Assembly: GCF_004337985.1 (NCBI RefSeq)
Contig: NC_043743.1
Coordinates: forward strand, 1,079,366-1,143,365
Direction: 5' to 3'
Source: Pyricularia pennisetigena
Taxonomy: Eukaryota > Ascomycota > Sordariomycetes > Magnaporthales > Pyriculariaceae
DNA length: 64,000 nt
Below are positions 13,585-22,613 of this stretch, piece after piece; the stretch's first letter is position 1, and each line of letters starts with the position of its first letter. The notes below the pieces were generated by a model. That model did no database searches and was not told where the DNA came from. It saw only the letters and a list, made by a program, of their open reading frames with translations. Made by a program: the position numbers and the translations under genes.

Positions 13585-13655
<71 letters not shown>

Positions 13656-13943
13656 CTATTCGCATGCGTTTTTATCTGTTTATGGATTTGACTAACGTGA
13701 ACCCGTTGTTGGTACTTTTAGTCACTAGCCAACGGTGTCTGGATCACGCGTCTCAAGATCCAGCCCGTACTCAATACTATCGGGCCCAAGGAAAACATCA
13801 CGATCCAGCCCGCGCTCAAGGTCTGTGTCACTTCTGGTCTGTCGAAAAAGGACATTGAACGGGCCGGGACCACGATTCGCCATGCCATCACCAAGGTGAT
13901 GAAGAGCAACGCCAAGCTTTCGCCGGCCGCTGCGGCTGCTTAG
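12089..13943 (+). CDS. LCB1: Serine palmitoyltransferase subunit 1
   Basis: Non-catalytic partner of Lcb2 in the ER enzyme that condenses serine and palmitoyl-CoA, the first committed step of sphingolipid synthesis. Exons are 12089-12319, 12399-13013, 13086-13577 and 13722-13943, giving 519 residues. All three introns are phase 0 with GT..AG ends. A membrane segment lies near residues 45-62 (IELVLVVFFIRYLMAP), followed by the alpha-oxoamine-synthase fold. Cys158 in YGVGPCGPPQFYG matches the cysteine at the shared active site of human SPTLC1 (C133). At about 327-342 (GSMAGPLCAGGGFC) the PLP-binding lysine found in Lcb2 is absent, as expected for Lcb1 and evidence against an Lcb2 call. The third intron is unusually long because of a TA microsatellite. 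The gene lies directly downstream of FKS1 in the same orientation. Confidence 0.97.
13590..13652. repeat. (TA)n microsatellite in LCB1 intron 3
   Basis: About 31 uninterrupted AT/TA units begin 12 nt after the 5' splice site and fill almost half of the 144-nt intron. The flanking coding frame is not affected. On either strand it can form a self-complementary hairpin. Confidence 0.98.
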
Positions 13944-14718
13944 TCTTTTGTAATTCCTTTATTGGCTCTTTTATTTGTTATTTCCCATTTTAATGGACGC
14001 GCAAAAGAGGAGAAATTCGGTTGATCCATTTCACAAACTTGGCCACCACTTGACTTTTTTTTTATAGAAATTATTTAGAGAACAGGCTGGCTAGCATGCT
14101 AGACAGCTCGTCACGGATAAAAACCACCTAATGATACATAAATAATCTTTGCGTATGGTTGTGTCATGAAACGGTGAGTTTTTTTTTTCAATTTTTTTTT
14201 TCACTTTGACAAGATTCATGTAAAACTCTCTCCCCGCAAGCAACCCCAAGGCACAGAATAGCGATTCCATGCAGGATAAAGCAAGCTCATTTGGGTAAAA
14301 TCGAGGGCGAAGTGTACAGTACTGTATCTTGCTTACGATGTTGCGGCGAAGTCCAGTACATGTCACGTGCCTCGGGAACGGCTTATTTCGTCTGCCTGTT
14401 TGGAGCGATCAGCCGTCCTTCTGGGATCCTTCCTTTCAGGCAGCCAAGCCTAGGCAAGCCATGGTGCTTCCCCAAATTCGCATGATTCTTACCACCCACC
14501 AAACTTCCACAGTAATCTCACTGGGCTTTGGTCAGTACTTGACGTGATCAGTGGCTTTTTGGATCACTGCCCCACTCCCCTGTTCAAGATGCATCAAAGT
14601 CGATCAATTGACGACTAGCTCAGGTACGGTACCTGGATCTAACCGTTATCCCGCTCCGCTACCGGGCGATCGACACGGTCATGTTTTATTCTAATTTTCG
14701 TCCCAATGCCCGCACCTG

Positions 14719-14765
<47 letters not shown>

Positions 14766-15896
14766 GGAGGGTTTTTATTCCCTGCCGAGCCGTTTTCGAT
14801 GATCAGCGACGTTTATCGGAGGTTGTTTTCCCTTCTTTTGTGAGGGGTTCTCCTAGAGGCACACGCGGCAGGACATATATCGGTCTCCTCATTGAACCTT
14901 TTTTTTTCTTGACGCGTTTCGTTGTGTTTTGCGAGGCCGCGATTTTTGGTGAGCTCATTCCTCAAAATGTGCGAGTGGCACATGGCTTTGTTCCCAAAAC
15001 CGCCGAGATTGCGGCGCCGCCCTGCCTGCCCTGAATACCTCGATCGAGCAGCAAAGTTCCGTTGTCAGGGCCCCCAGTCAGAGAGTGTGTATGTCTGCAA
15101 AGTAGTTCTGATCGTCAAGCCGGTGCAAGTAATGTTGCCTTTTTTTTCTGAACAAAGCTAAAGTCCGAATATTCCCCTTTTGCTCACTTCCTACTCCGTA
15201 CAATCCGTACAAAAGTCGGGTTTTACACGGCAAAAGCATTGGCGGTTCCTTTTCAGTAATCCTGTCAGAGTAACTGGGGTCCAGGTGTGGAAGTGGAGAG
15301 GTTACCCGATCACCCATGTTTGTTTGGGCGGCCGTCTAAGTCTGACGCTATTTCTTTTGTGGAGGGCTGAACCCAAAGGAGGTGGTGGTGGTTGCCCGTT
15401 GCTTACTGCGCACTCAGCACGGCCAAATGTGTATAATAGCAAGTTTGGGTGGCCCTGGGTCCTGGCCATTCCTGTCGTTTCGTTTTACGATCACTTGATA
15501 AACATATTCCTTTGTTATTTCAAATTCCTACCATCTATACTAGTCTGTTTTGGACTATCTTCCCCATCTTGAATATTCCCGTACATGTTTCTGCATGAGA
15601 CATCCTACACTCCCTTGGTTACTTGAGATTTCCCCCCTCAGGCTCTTTATTACCAGTGATTCAAGGTAAGACCACCCCCTTCTGCATTCCAAAGCCGTTC
15701 ATAATATCCTCCGAGCTTTTCACTTGGAAGAGCATCAGTTCGGGCTATATCATTCAACGGTTTTTCTTGGTTTTGCCTACACTCAAGTTTTCTCAGGCCT
15801 TTTGATATCTAACTTTCTCAATTAGCCTGACTCTACAAATTACCTTATTAGTCTTCCCTGCTATAGTCAAGCAATAACGCTTGACTATCTTTCAAC
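13944..15896. other. Intergenic region, LCB1 3' end to GH17 promoter
   Basis: No supported gene in about 1.95 kb. It contains short T runs near 14055 and 14178-14202, a tract of 44 T at 14721-14764, and a short inverted repeat CAGGTAC-G-GTACCTG at 14621-14635. Overlapping TACAGTA and TACTGTA sites lie at about 14315-14325. The GH17 promoter should lie in the last several hundred bases, which are C/T-rich on the plus strand. Confidence 0.6.
14721..14764. repeat. T44 homopolymer
   Basis: Forty-four consecutive T between GCACCTGTC and GGGAGGG. It could be a relic poly(A) tail of a minus-strand retroposon or simple slippage. I see no target-site duplication beside it. Exact length is unreliable in any assembly. 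Confidence 0.9.
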
Positions 15897-16967
15897 ATGA
15901 GGGTCGCTCTCTTTTCCGCGACCTTGTTGTCGCTGCTGGGCCTGACAGCTGGTCTTCCCAAATTTCCTGAGGAGACCAGCGGTACCTTTGATGCCATCCC
16001 GGTCTCGAGCATGAATGAAACCGAGATTTCCCAGTACAACAGGAGGCAAGCAGACACCGCTGCTCTGTACCCACGACTGGTCCATGGATCTCAGTTTTCT
16101 CGGCGGTTTGAGTTTCTCAGTTTGTTCAAGAAACCAAAGCCAGGAGTCTCCTACTCGGCCATGCGCGACGAGGGAGGTTGCAAGACTGCCGACGAAATCG
16201 CCAAGGACGTTGCAAGGTTCACCAAGACTTACTCCTTTATTCGTCTGTACAGCCCAGACTGCGACCAGGTCAAGAACACCCTTGCAGCTGCCAAAAAGCA
16301 CGACATGCAGCTGTTCCTGGGTACTCGCCCCAAGTTGCCCGTTGCCGACGAGATCAAGAAGATTGCGGACCAGGTCAAGGGGGACTGGAGCATGGTTGAC
16401 ACGGTCGCCATTGGCAACGAGTATATGCTCGAACTGAAGCTGGACCCGAAAAACAAGGGCAGTGTTGGGCAAATCCTCGCCAAGCTGGCCGAAGGCCGCG
16501 AGGAGCTGAAGAAGGTCGGATACCACCCGGACAAGGTCAAGCACGCCAAGGTGGTCCTGAACGAGGTCTGGTGGCACGCGCTGGAGAACCCGGCACTGTG
16601 CGATGACTCCGACTATTGCACCGTCAACTTCCACCCCTACTTTGACGAGAACCACGGCACCGAGAAGGCGGGTCAGTTCATGCTGGACATGGTCAAGAAG
16701 ATGAGGGACACGTTCAAGAAGAACAAACGCATCCACATCACTGAGACGGGCTGGCCGACCAAAGACGGCGACGCCGACAGGAATCCGGCCTCTCCGCTCC
16801 GCGGCAGGGCGTCCGTCGCCAACCAGAAGAGGGTGCTCAAGGACATCAAGGAGAAGCTCGGCGGGAAGCCCGGTGAGCTGGTCCTCATGTCGCCCAACAA
16901 CGACAGGTGGAAGGCGGCTGGTGCGCCGGACGACCATGTCGAGAAGAACTGGGGTATTGTTGAGTAA
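15897..16967 (+). CDS. Secreted GH17 family beta-1,3-glucanase
   Basis: A single-exon gene of 356 residues for a secreted cell-wall glucan hydrolase or transglycosylase of GH17. An N-terminal signal peptide (MRVALFSATLLSLLGLTAG, about 1-19) is followed by a 60-residue linker with two dibasic sites (RR at 49-50 and 69-70) that could be Kex2 cleavage points. The TIM barrel starts near residue 83 (GVSYSAM). The acid/base glutamate is in GNEYM (Glu175) and the nucleophile in TETGWP (Glu283), both family signatures. No GPI signal, Ser/Thr-rich tail or carbohydrate-binding module is visible, so the product is probably soluble or wall-associated. It likely acts on the polymer made by FKS1, encoded 5 kb upstream. 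A 363-codon antisense ORF across it is a mirror of GC-rich codon use. Confidence 0.93.
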   Translation: MRVALFSATLLSLLGLTAGLPKFPEETSGTFDAIPVSSMNETEISQYNRRQADTAALYPRLVHGSQFSRRFEFLSLFKKPKPGVSYSAMRDEGGCKTADEIAKDVARFTKTYSFIRLYSPDCDQVKNTLAAAKKHDMQLFLGTRPKLPVADEIKKIADQVKGDWSMVDTVAIGNEYMLELKLDPKNKGSVGQILAKLAEGREELKKVGYHPDKVKHAKVVLNEVWWHALENPALCDDSDYCTVNFHPYFDENHGTEKAGQFMLDMVKKMRDTFKKNKRIHITETGWPTKDGDADRNPASPLRGRASVANQKRVLKDIKEKLGGKPGELVLMSPNNDRWKAAGAPDDHVEKNWGIVE

Positions 16968-17861
16968 GATGTGCATGACTTGGGCTTATTTTCCTGTTGT
17001 GGCAAGTCTTGTTATTTATTTATTTTTTCTTCTGTGGTTCTATCCATAATACCCCAATCTTGTCCTTTTCGTTACTTTCTATTCTCTTTTTTTTTTCTTC
17101 TTTTCTCCGTCACATATGCTATACAACCTCACCATTACGGCTTGTTACACGCACCGATGGAGGCATATTCTTTTGGCAGGCAGCCCTGTCAGGACTTTTA
17201 CTGGTACTAATTGTCGACCGAGGTCGTGGTGCATTTCATGTTTGTCTTTTGTCCATTTTTGTCTTTTTTTTCAATTCTTTTTTGTAAATGGTAGTACTTG
17301 GGTCTAGAAGGCCGGCAATTTGATGAAAGATTTGTTTATATAGAAGTGTTCTTGCTTTCAATCCTGACTGTTTTGCATTCATGTCTTGTACAACCTCCTA
17401 ATGCTTCTTTTGCGAAATCCTGCCGACTGCGGCTGCTGTATGTATACTTTGTTTTGTTTTATCCATGTAGTGAATTCTGGATCTATGAGCTGCTCCCGGG
17501 CTTGCGGCAAACAGGCCAAGGTTTGAATGTGTTTGAAAAGTAGCATCTATCCTGCTAGTAGCAACGCAAGTCCTGACAGAGCTTGGGAGCTTCCAAATTA
17601 AGCGCAAACTGGTATACAAAAACCAAATTGGACTTGTTTTGGGTGTCTTCAAAGAAATCTACTGATTGCTATCCAATCTGGAACAAAAGTAATCTAAAAT
17701 GTAGAATATGGAGCGGCATATCCTGCATTTGCAATATCTGCTAGTTCGAAAACATGAATGAGAAAATATGGGACATAAAAGGCTGAGGATGAAGCGTTGT
17801 TGCAGCAAAGGATGAATAAGACCAGCAATAGACAAAAGCATATATCCTTGGCCCATCAATT
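16968..17861. other. GH17 3' region
   Basis: T-rich sequence (long T runs near 17018-17100 and 17255-17285) that probably holds the GH17 3' UTR. It runs into the decayed transporter on the other strand. No ORF has recognisable content. Confidence 0.55.
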
Positions 17862-18733
17862 TGGGAAAGTGACCGTCTGGCAGAGCTGGGTACCGCAGTC
17901 GAGGCCGACGCTCAGCAGGTAGTTGTGCTCGTGGAACCATAGACTGGGCGGTAGCGTAGCACGTACGTAGCCCATGAAGAAAGCGGCGACGAGGGCCGAG
18001 GTCAAGAGGTTTGTGATCTATAAACGGGGATTCAAATTGCGCCGTGCGTTGTTTTGACGGCTGTAGTTCGTTGGTATTTTATGGACTGGGACAAAGCAAG
18101 TGAGGTGACAACGAAAAAAAAAAAGAAAAAAAAAAAAAGCGTTCCCAATTACATACTTTCTCCATGTTCCAGACGGGCGTCAGCGGTGGACAATGTAAGC
18201 TGGCCCAGGATCCCCCCTAGAACGGACAGATGGAGTGTAGAAGGGAATACTTGAGTTGGCTATAATATGTAGCAGGTTTGAAGACGAATGTCGTGCCGTT
18301 TGCTTACCTGTGAATGTTCCGCATCTTCGAGCAAGCCAGGATTTGAACTTGATTACGCCGGTGAGAACATCAACGCGATCTCGTCTATGACGAAACGCAT
18401 TATTCCGTGGTTGATAGATTGGCCGAATAGGGTGCCTCAGATTTGGCCGATGGACATTTTCTTGGGGATTTTTATGCAGCAACCAATTGTGTAGCCGGAG
18501 ATGAGGTGTAGGTTCTTAAGGACAAAAAGCAACAAAGTATTTATGAGACTGGTTAAAACACATTGTGATAGATAAGCGACACCAAAAAGGCTCACCTGGG
18601 AAATAATCTACCTCCCGTACACCGTGCATATCAGGACTGCGCTGGGATCACCGGGGAGCAGAACTCCGGCGAGAAGCTCGGAGAGTAGAGCCATGCCTAT
18701 CTGAATGTTGGCTACACTCCATAGAATACCGTT
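17862..18733 (-). pseudogene. Decayed oligopeptide transporter (OPT family)
   Basis: Three collinear minus-strand blocks match the C-terminal half of fungal OPT transporters (membrane importers of small peptides or glutathione conjugates). Block 1 (18733-18611) reads NGILWSVANIQIGMALLSEL, then a LAGVLLPGDP stretch, matching the family's TNxQxGLNVxTEL...LPGRP region. Block 2 (18508-18371) contains SGYTIGCCIKIPKKM, a TGA stop, then GTLFGQSINHGIMRFVID, matching the GHYMKIPPR..WGTxxGxxVNYxVMR region. Block 3 (18017-17862) contains LPPSLWFHEHNYLLSVGLDC, matching the C-terminal HPxWFxKYNYLLSAGLD motif. Blocks are separated by frame changes and stops, and key residues differ (GDP for GRP). Weak similarity may continue upstream to about 18930. 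I see no full-length frame even allowing introns, so it is called a relic. Confidence 0.75.
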
Positions 18734-19330
18734 GGGGAAGTTGCCATAGGAGAAACATGATATTCCAGCCAGCATTTGCCCCTACGGCCATACCACATTT
18801 CCATAACAGACCGGGTACCAAGGCCCCAGTTAAAAGCCAAGATTGGCTCGTTGCTGGATGAACCATAAACCAAAATACCAAAAACCATAGCCAGAATACA
18901 TGAAAGACAACAAGTACCAGGGCTTACTCTGAATGGTTGTGGAAGTCGACCGTTTTGGCAACAAGCTTGACTTGGTAGTCTTTTAGATACTTGAGTGTGC
19001 TTGCCAACCTTGTTTTGGGACTAACACGAGATCACGCTCATGTCGCTAACAATACCAGTGTATGTGTGTTTCGCCATCTTGAAAAAAAAAAAAAAAAGAC
19101 GGAGACGAACACTAGCTCCTTTTTGTTCTCCGCAGATGAGTTGGTTAATGGCGGTTTGCATAACGAGAGCTTGAGGGCAGTAAGAGAAAACACTTGGCGG
19201 CGGGTTGTATCCTGAGGGTTTGGGTTATGAATGGTTGAGTGTTTGGTCGCATTTTGTAGTTTAGGCATCCTTTTGATTTCACCCTGAGGCATCAACAACC
19301 GGATCAAATGATTTCCCAAACAAACCAAAC
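18734..19330. other. Intergenic, OPT relic to DUF167 gene
   Basis: Contains possible further OPT remnants on the minus strand up to about 18930, where a W/Y/F-rich hydrophobic run lies in one frame, and an A15 run at 19082-19096. The promoter of the DUF167 gene must lie at the right end. No other feature seen. Confidence 0.5.
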
Positions 19331-19812
19331 ATGTCGCAGCTGGGCTCAATTCGATATGTAGCAGCAACTAAGAAGTCGCCGCTAGCGACCCTCCTGCTAA
19401 AATGTCACGTGAAACCAGGAGCCAGCAAGTCGCGCGAGGGAGTGGCTGCTGTAACTGACGATGCCGTCGAGCTATGCGTGTCCGCCCAGGCACGTGAAGG
19501 CGAGGCAAACAAGGCTGTGATCATGGTGTTGAGCAAGGTACTGTAACGATCGATACGACTGTCTGTGACGGTCAATCAGCCCCTTCTCGGACAAAAAACT
19601 AAAATAAATCAAACTAAGAAGCATGCGTGGCTGATTGCTTGCTTTTATTGTAAATGCAGGCTCTTGGACTTGCCAAGTCGGACTTGACAATCACTCACGG
19701 ACTAAAATCCCGCGACAAGACTGTGCTGATCAACGGCAAAATGGCCCAAGGACCAGAGGTAGACGTCATCTCACGAGCTCACGAGCTGCTAAGAAAAGCC
19801 TCACAGATGTAA
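19331..19812 (+). CDS. DUF167 (YggU-type) small protein
   Basis: Exons 19331-19537 and 19660-19812 encode 119 residues. The intron has GT..AG ends and is phase 0. The core reads [17 protein letters not shown], then [14 protein letters not shown], then [17 protein letters not shown]. This is the compact alpha/beta fold of the DUF167/YggU family, found in bacteria, archaea and eukaryotes. The family's biochemical role is unknown. The length is typical and the whole protein is this one domain, with no targeting signal. It is separated from the next gene by about 500 bp. Confidence 0.9.
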
Positions 19813-20309
19813 AAGTCTAAAAGTCGACATGTTTATAGTCCATCACGAGCATAGGCCTAACTGAGAGAGATTCGCCGACATTGTACTGGCATGTGGTTCA
19901 CTGGAGGGGTCGCTCAGATGTTGCAAAACTGCTTAGAAATTTTTGAGCCAATCCACAATTGAACTTTGTTCAATAATCCTTTGCGTTGCTCAAGGTATTC
20001 CAGACTGGGATCTATCTATACATAAAGGTACCTGCTGGTGGCAGACATGAATTGATGCTCGACCCAAAATCATTAATTTGTTCAGTAATGCCCTAACCCT
20101 CTGTATTACACAGTGTGGAATATCCCAATGCGCACGCAGCTTCAGCCCCTTGTGCCTGTGATGTCACAATGATCTGCTGGACATGGATTGAGCTTTGAGC
20201 TGCAAAAGTATCGTGAACGACATCCGAGAAACACCACTCACCCGCCTCTACAATTCCTCGTCGAAGCCGTTCATCCCACCGGACACACGCATACAAACAT
20301 ATCCAAACG
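19813..20309. other. Intergenic, DUF167 to peroxiredoxin gene
   Basis: Tandem spacer of about 500 bp that should hold the peroxiredoxin promoter. No ORF or repeat of note. Confidence 0.55.
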
Positions 20310-21165
20310 ATGGCTTTCAGAGCATTCAGGCCGGCAGCAGCTATGGCTGCACAGGCGACCGCCAGGCGTGGCTTCCATACGACGCGCCCGGCATTCGTCA
20401 AGGTCGGAGACCCCCTACCCGACGCCGAGTGTCTGGTTGAGGGCTCGCCGGGCAACAAGGTCAACATCGCCAAGGAGTTTGCGCTCAACAATGGCCTGAT
20501 CATCGGTGTTCCGGCCGCGTTCTCGGGTGCCTGCTCGACCAGCCACATCCCTTCATACATGAAGCACCCCAAAATCAAGGACGTCGGGCAGGTGTTCGTC
20601 ATCTCGGTCAACGACCCTTTTGTGTAGGTTGTGTCTTGCTTTTTATGTTCCGATAGGGTCTGCAATCTCTCTGCTCTCTGTAGCCAGCGGGGAAGGACTC
20701 AAGGTTGCAGGTCGAGGCTAACTCGAGAGGGAATCGTCGGCCGAAACAGCATGAAGGCTTGGGCAGAGCAGATGGACCCTGCCGGCGACTCAGGAGTAAG
20801 TGCAAACACCATGGCGGCAAATATCTCCGAACGGCCAAGCTGACTCTTGCTCGTCAGTTCCGCTTCCTGGGAGACCCCCAGGGCGTCTTTACCAAAACGA
20901 TGGACCTCGACTTTGACGGCAAGGCCATCTTTGGAAACGACCGGAGCAAACGCTACGCCCTCGTCATTGAGAATGGCAGAGTCAAGTCGGCTCACGTAGA
21001 GCCCGACAACACTGGAACAAATGGTACGTGATGCTTCATATCTCTTATGTTCTTCAAGTCATGACTGCCACGTTGCAAAATCAAATATTGCAGTATATTT
21101 TAGGATGAAAAGAACTGACTAGGTTCACCCCTATAGTGTCCATGGCCGACAAGGTTCTGGGATGA
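20310..21165 (+). CDS. Mitochondrial peroxiredoxin (Prx5/AhpE-like, Asp f 3 type)
   Basis: Thiol peroxidase that reduces hydrogen peroxide and organic peroxides, using thioredoxin or glutathione as reductant. Exons are 20310-20623, 20750-20795, 20858-21023 and 21137-21165, giving 184 residues; phases agree at all junctions. Residues 1-25 (MAFRAFRPAAAMAAQATARR...) lack acidic residues and are Arg/Ala-rich, as in a mitochondrial presequence ending near FHTTRPAF. The peroxidatic cysteine is Cys75 in PAAFSGACSTSHIP. The family usually has Thr/Pro-containing PxxFTPTC here; Ser and Gly replace parts of it. The C-terminal VSMADKVLG matches the family's ADKVL end. The closest named relatives are the fungal Pmp20/Asp f 3 allergens; the presequence argues for mitochondria rather than peroxisomes. 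Confidence 0.94.
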
Positions 21166-22613
21166 TTTGCTGTAGGATTCTCGCTTCTTCTTTGGCGTCT
21201 GAATAATTAAGTGTAGTTAGTGCCCACAGAATAGAGTCTTTATGAAATCCCAATATGAAGGACAATACACCCCTCGAGCAGATCAGTTTGGTGGCATTTA
21301 GGGTGGTCACGTGAGAATATGGCAACCTGTCATTACTATGGTAGACCGTAGAAGGTTGGAAATTCACTTGATCGAAGCATCGGACGGACGAACAATAAAC
21401 TTGGGTTTGGTGTTGGGATAATTCGGCGCCCCACTACGTACGTAGTAATTAACAGCCAGAGACCAGACTAATTACATCACTTTCGTAGCTCTATGAGAAT
21501 CCCTTCGTATGTTGTTACTATCTACAACAAATTCTTGACTGCGAATCGCTCAGGTTTTTGCAAGCTTGGAATACCAGCTAGAAAGTGATTTATTACCGCT
21601 ACTACATAAGCATGCCTTTAGCTGATGCACGATTCACCCACTACACCACACGAGGTTGTAGATACCTAAGGCATTAACACAGTGCTAACAATCTATCCCT
21701 GCAGTTTCTCGCGTGTCTGGCTTTCTTTGGCCAACACAACACAGTGCTCTAGGCAGCAAGCTGCTAAATCGCCCAACGCCCCCGCCCCTTTTAGTCTGGT
21801 CTCGTCTGGAGTCTGTGGAGGCAGGCTCTCAGTGCCCCTGTCGTCCATCTGATGAAGCACCTTCCAGATGGCCTTGATCGTTCTGCAGGCTCGGCTGCCC
21901 GTTTCCCTCCTGTTTCCTCTGAAGTGCGCGCAACTTGGTAATTGAACCAACATCTCTCGGCAAATTTTCTGTTTATCTTTCCTGCCTTCCTGCAAAGACC
22001 TCTTGTGTACTTTTTTTTTCTTCTTCTTTTGTATCTTTGTTTGCACTGTAATGCTCAGCTTTCTGGTCTTTGAGAAGGTTTTGATTTTCTTTTGTCATCT
22101 TTCCCTCTTTTCCTTGAAGCCTGTTGTTTGTCATCAATAGGTAAACCACCTAAATACCTACCTACAGCTTTGCCACACAGCACTGCAAACCACCCCTGTT
22201 ACCTGGCTGGTCGGGTTCTAATCTCTTACCAACCGTTTGTACCGAATCCACTTTGGCTCACGCGCCCTCACGTCACCACCTTACTCAACCCTTGAGCCCA
22301 TACATCGCCGCCCTCCGGCCCAAACAACCCCACCCTCCCCGAAAGGCTGCTACGGAACACGCTTCCATGTCATATTCCTGAAACCAACATAGCAGAAAAA
22401 TACCACCATCCCCCAACTATATCTCTCTTTGATTCCCACCCATCTTCTGCGCTCGTCAGCCTTCCCGACGAGCCGCCCCCACCGTACTTCACCATTCCTC
22501 CCACAACTAGAAAGCGGAAGGCTGCCGAGCCGTCGACCTCGTCCGCCCCGAACAAGAGGATCTCAGCTGCAGCATCAGTGACTCGGCCACCAGCACCACC
22601 GACCCCAAACACG
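21166..22613. other. Intergenic region and leader of the RBR ligase gene
   Basis: The left part is AT-rich and includes the 14-bp palindrome at 21433-21446. From about 21700 the plus strand is C/T-rich and probably promoter and leader. The last 318 nt before the RBR ATG (22296-22613) are open in frame with it and read like protein; see the separate finding. Confidence 0.55.
21433..21446. repeat. 14-bp perfect palindrome
   Basis: ACTACGTACGTAGT is its own reverse complement. It lies about 270 bp downstream of the peroxiredoxin stop. Related ACGTACG cores occur at about 3443 and within the OPT relic near 17963. It could be a binding site for a dimeric factor, or chance. Confidence 0.85.

Noticed and set aside
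15885..16976. 363-codon antisense ORF over the GH17 gene
   Set aside because: It mirrors a GC-rich third-position pattern of the real gene and shows no signal, domain or motif; the sense strand has both catalytic glutamates.
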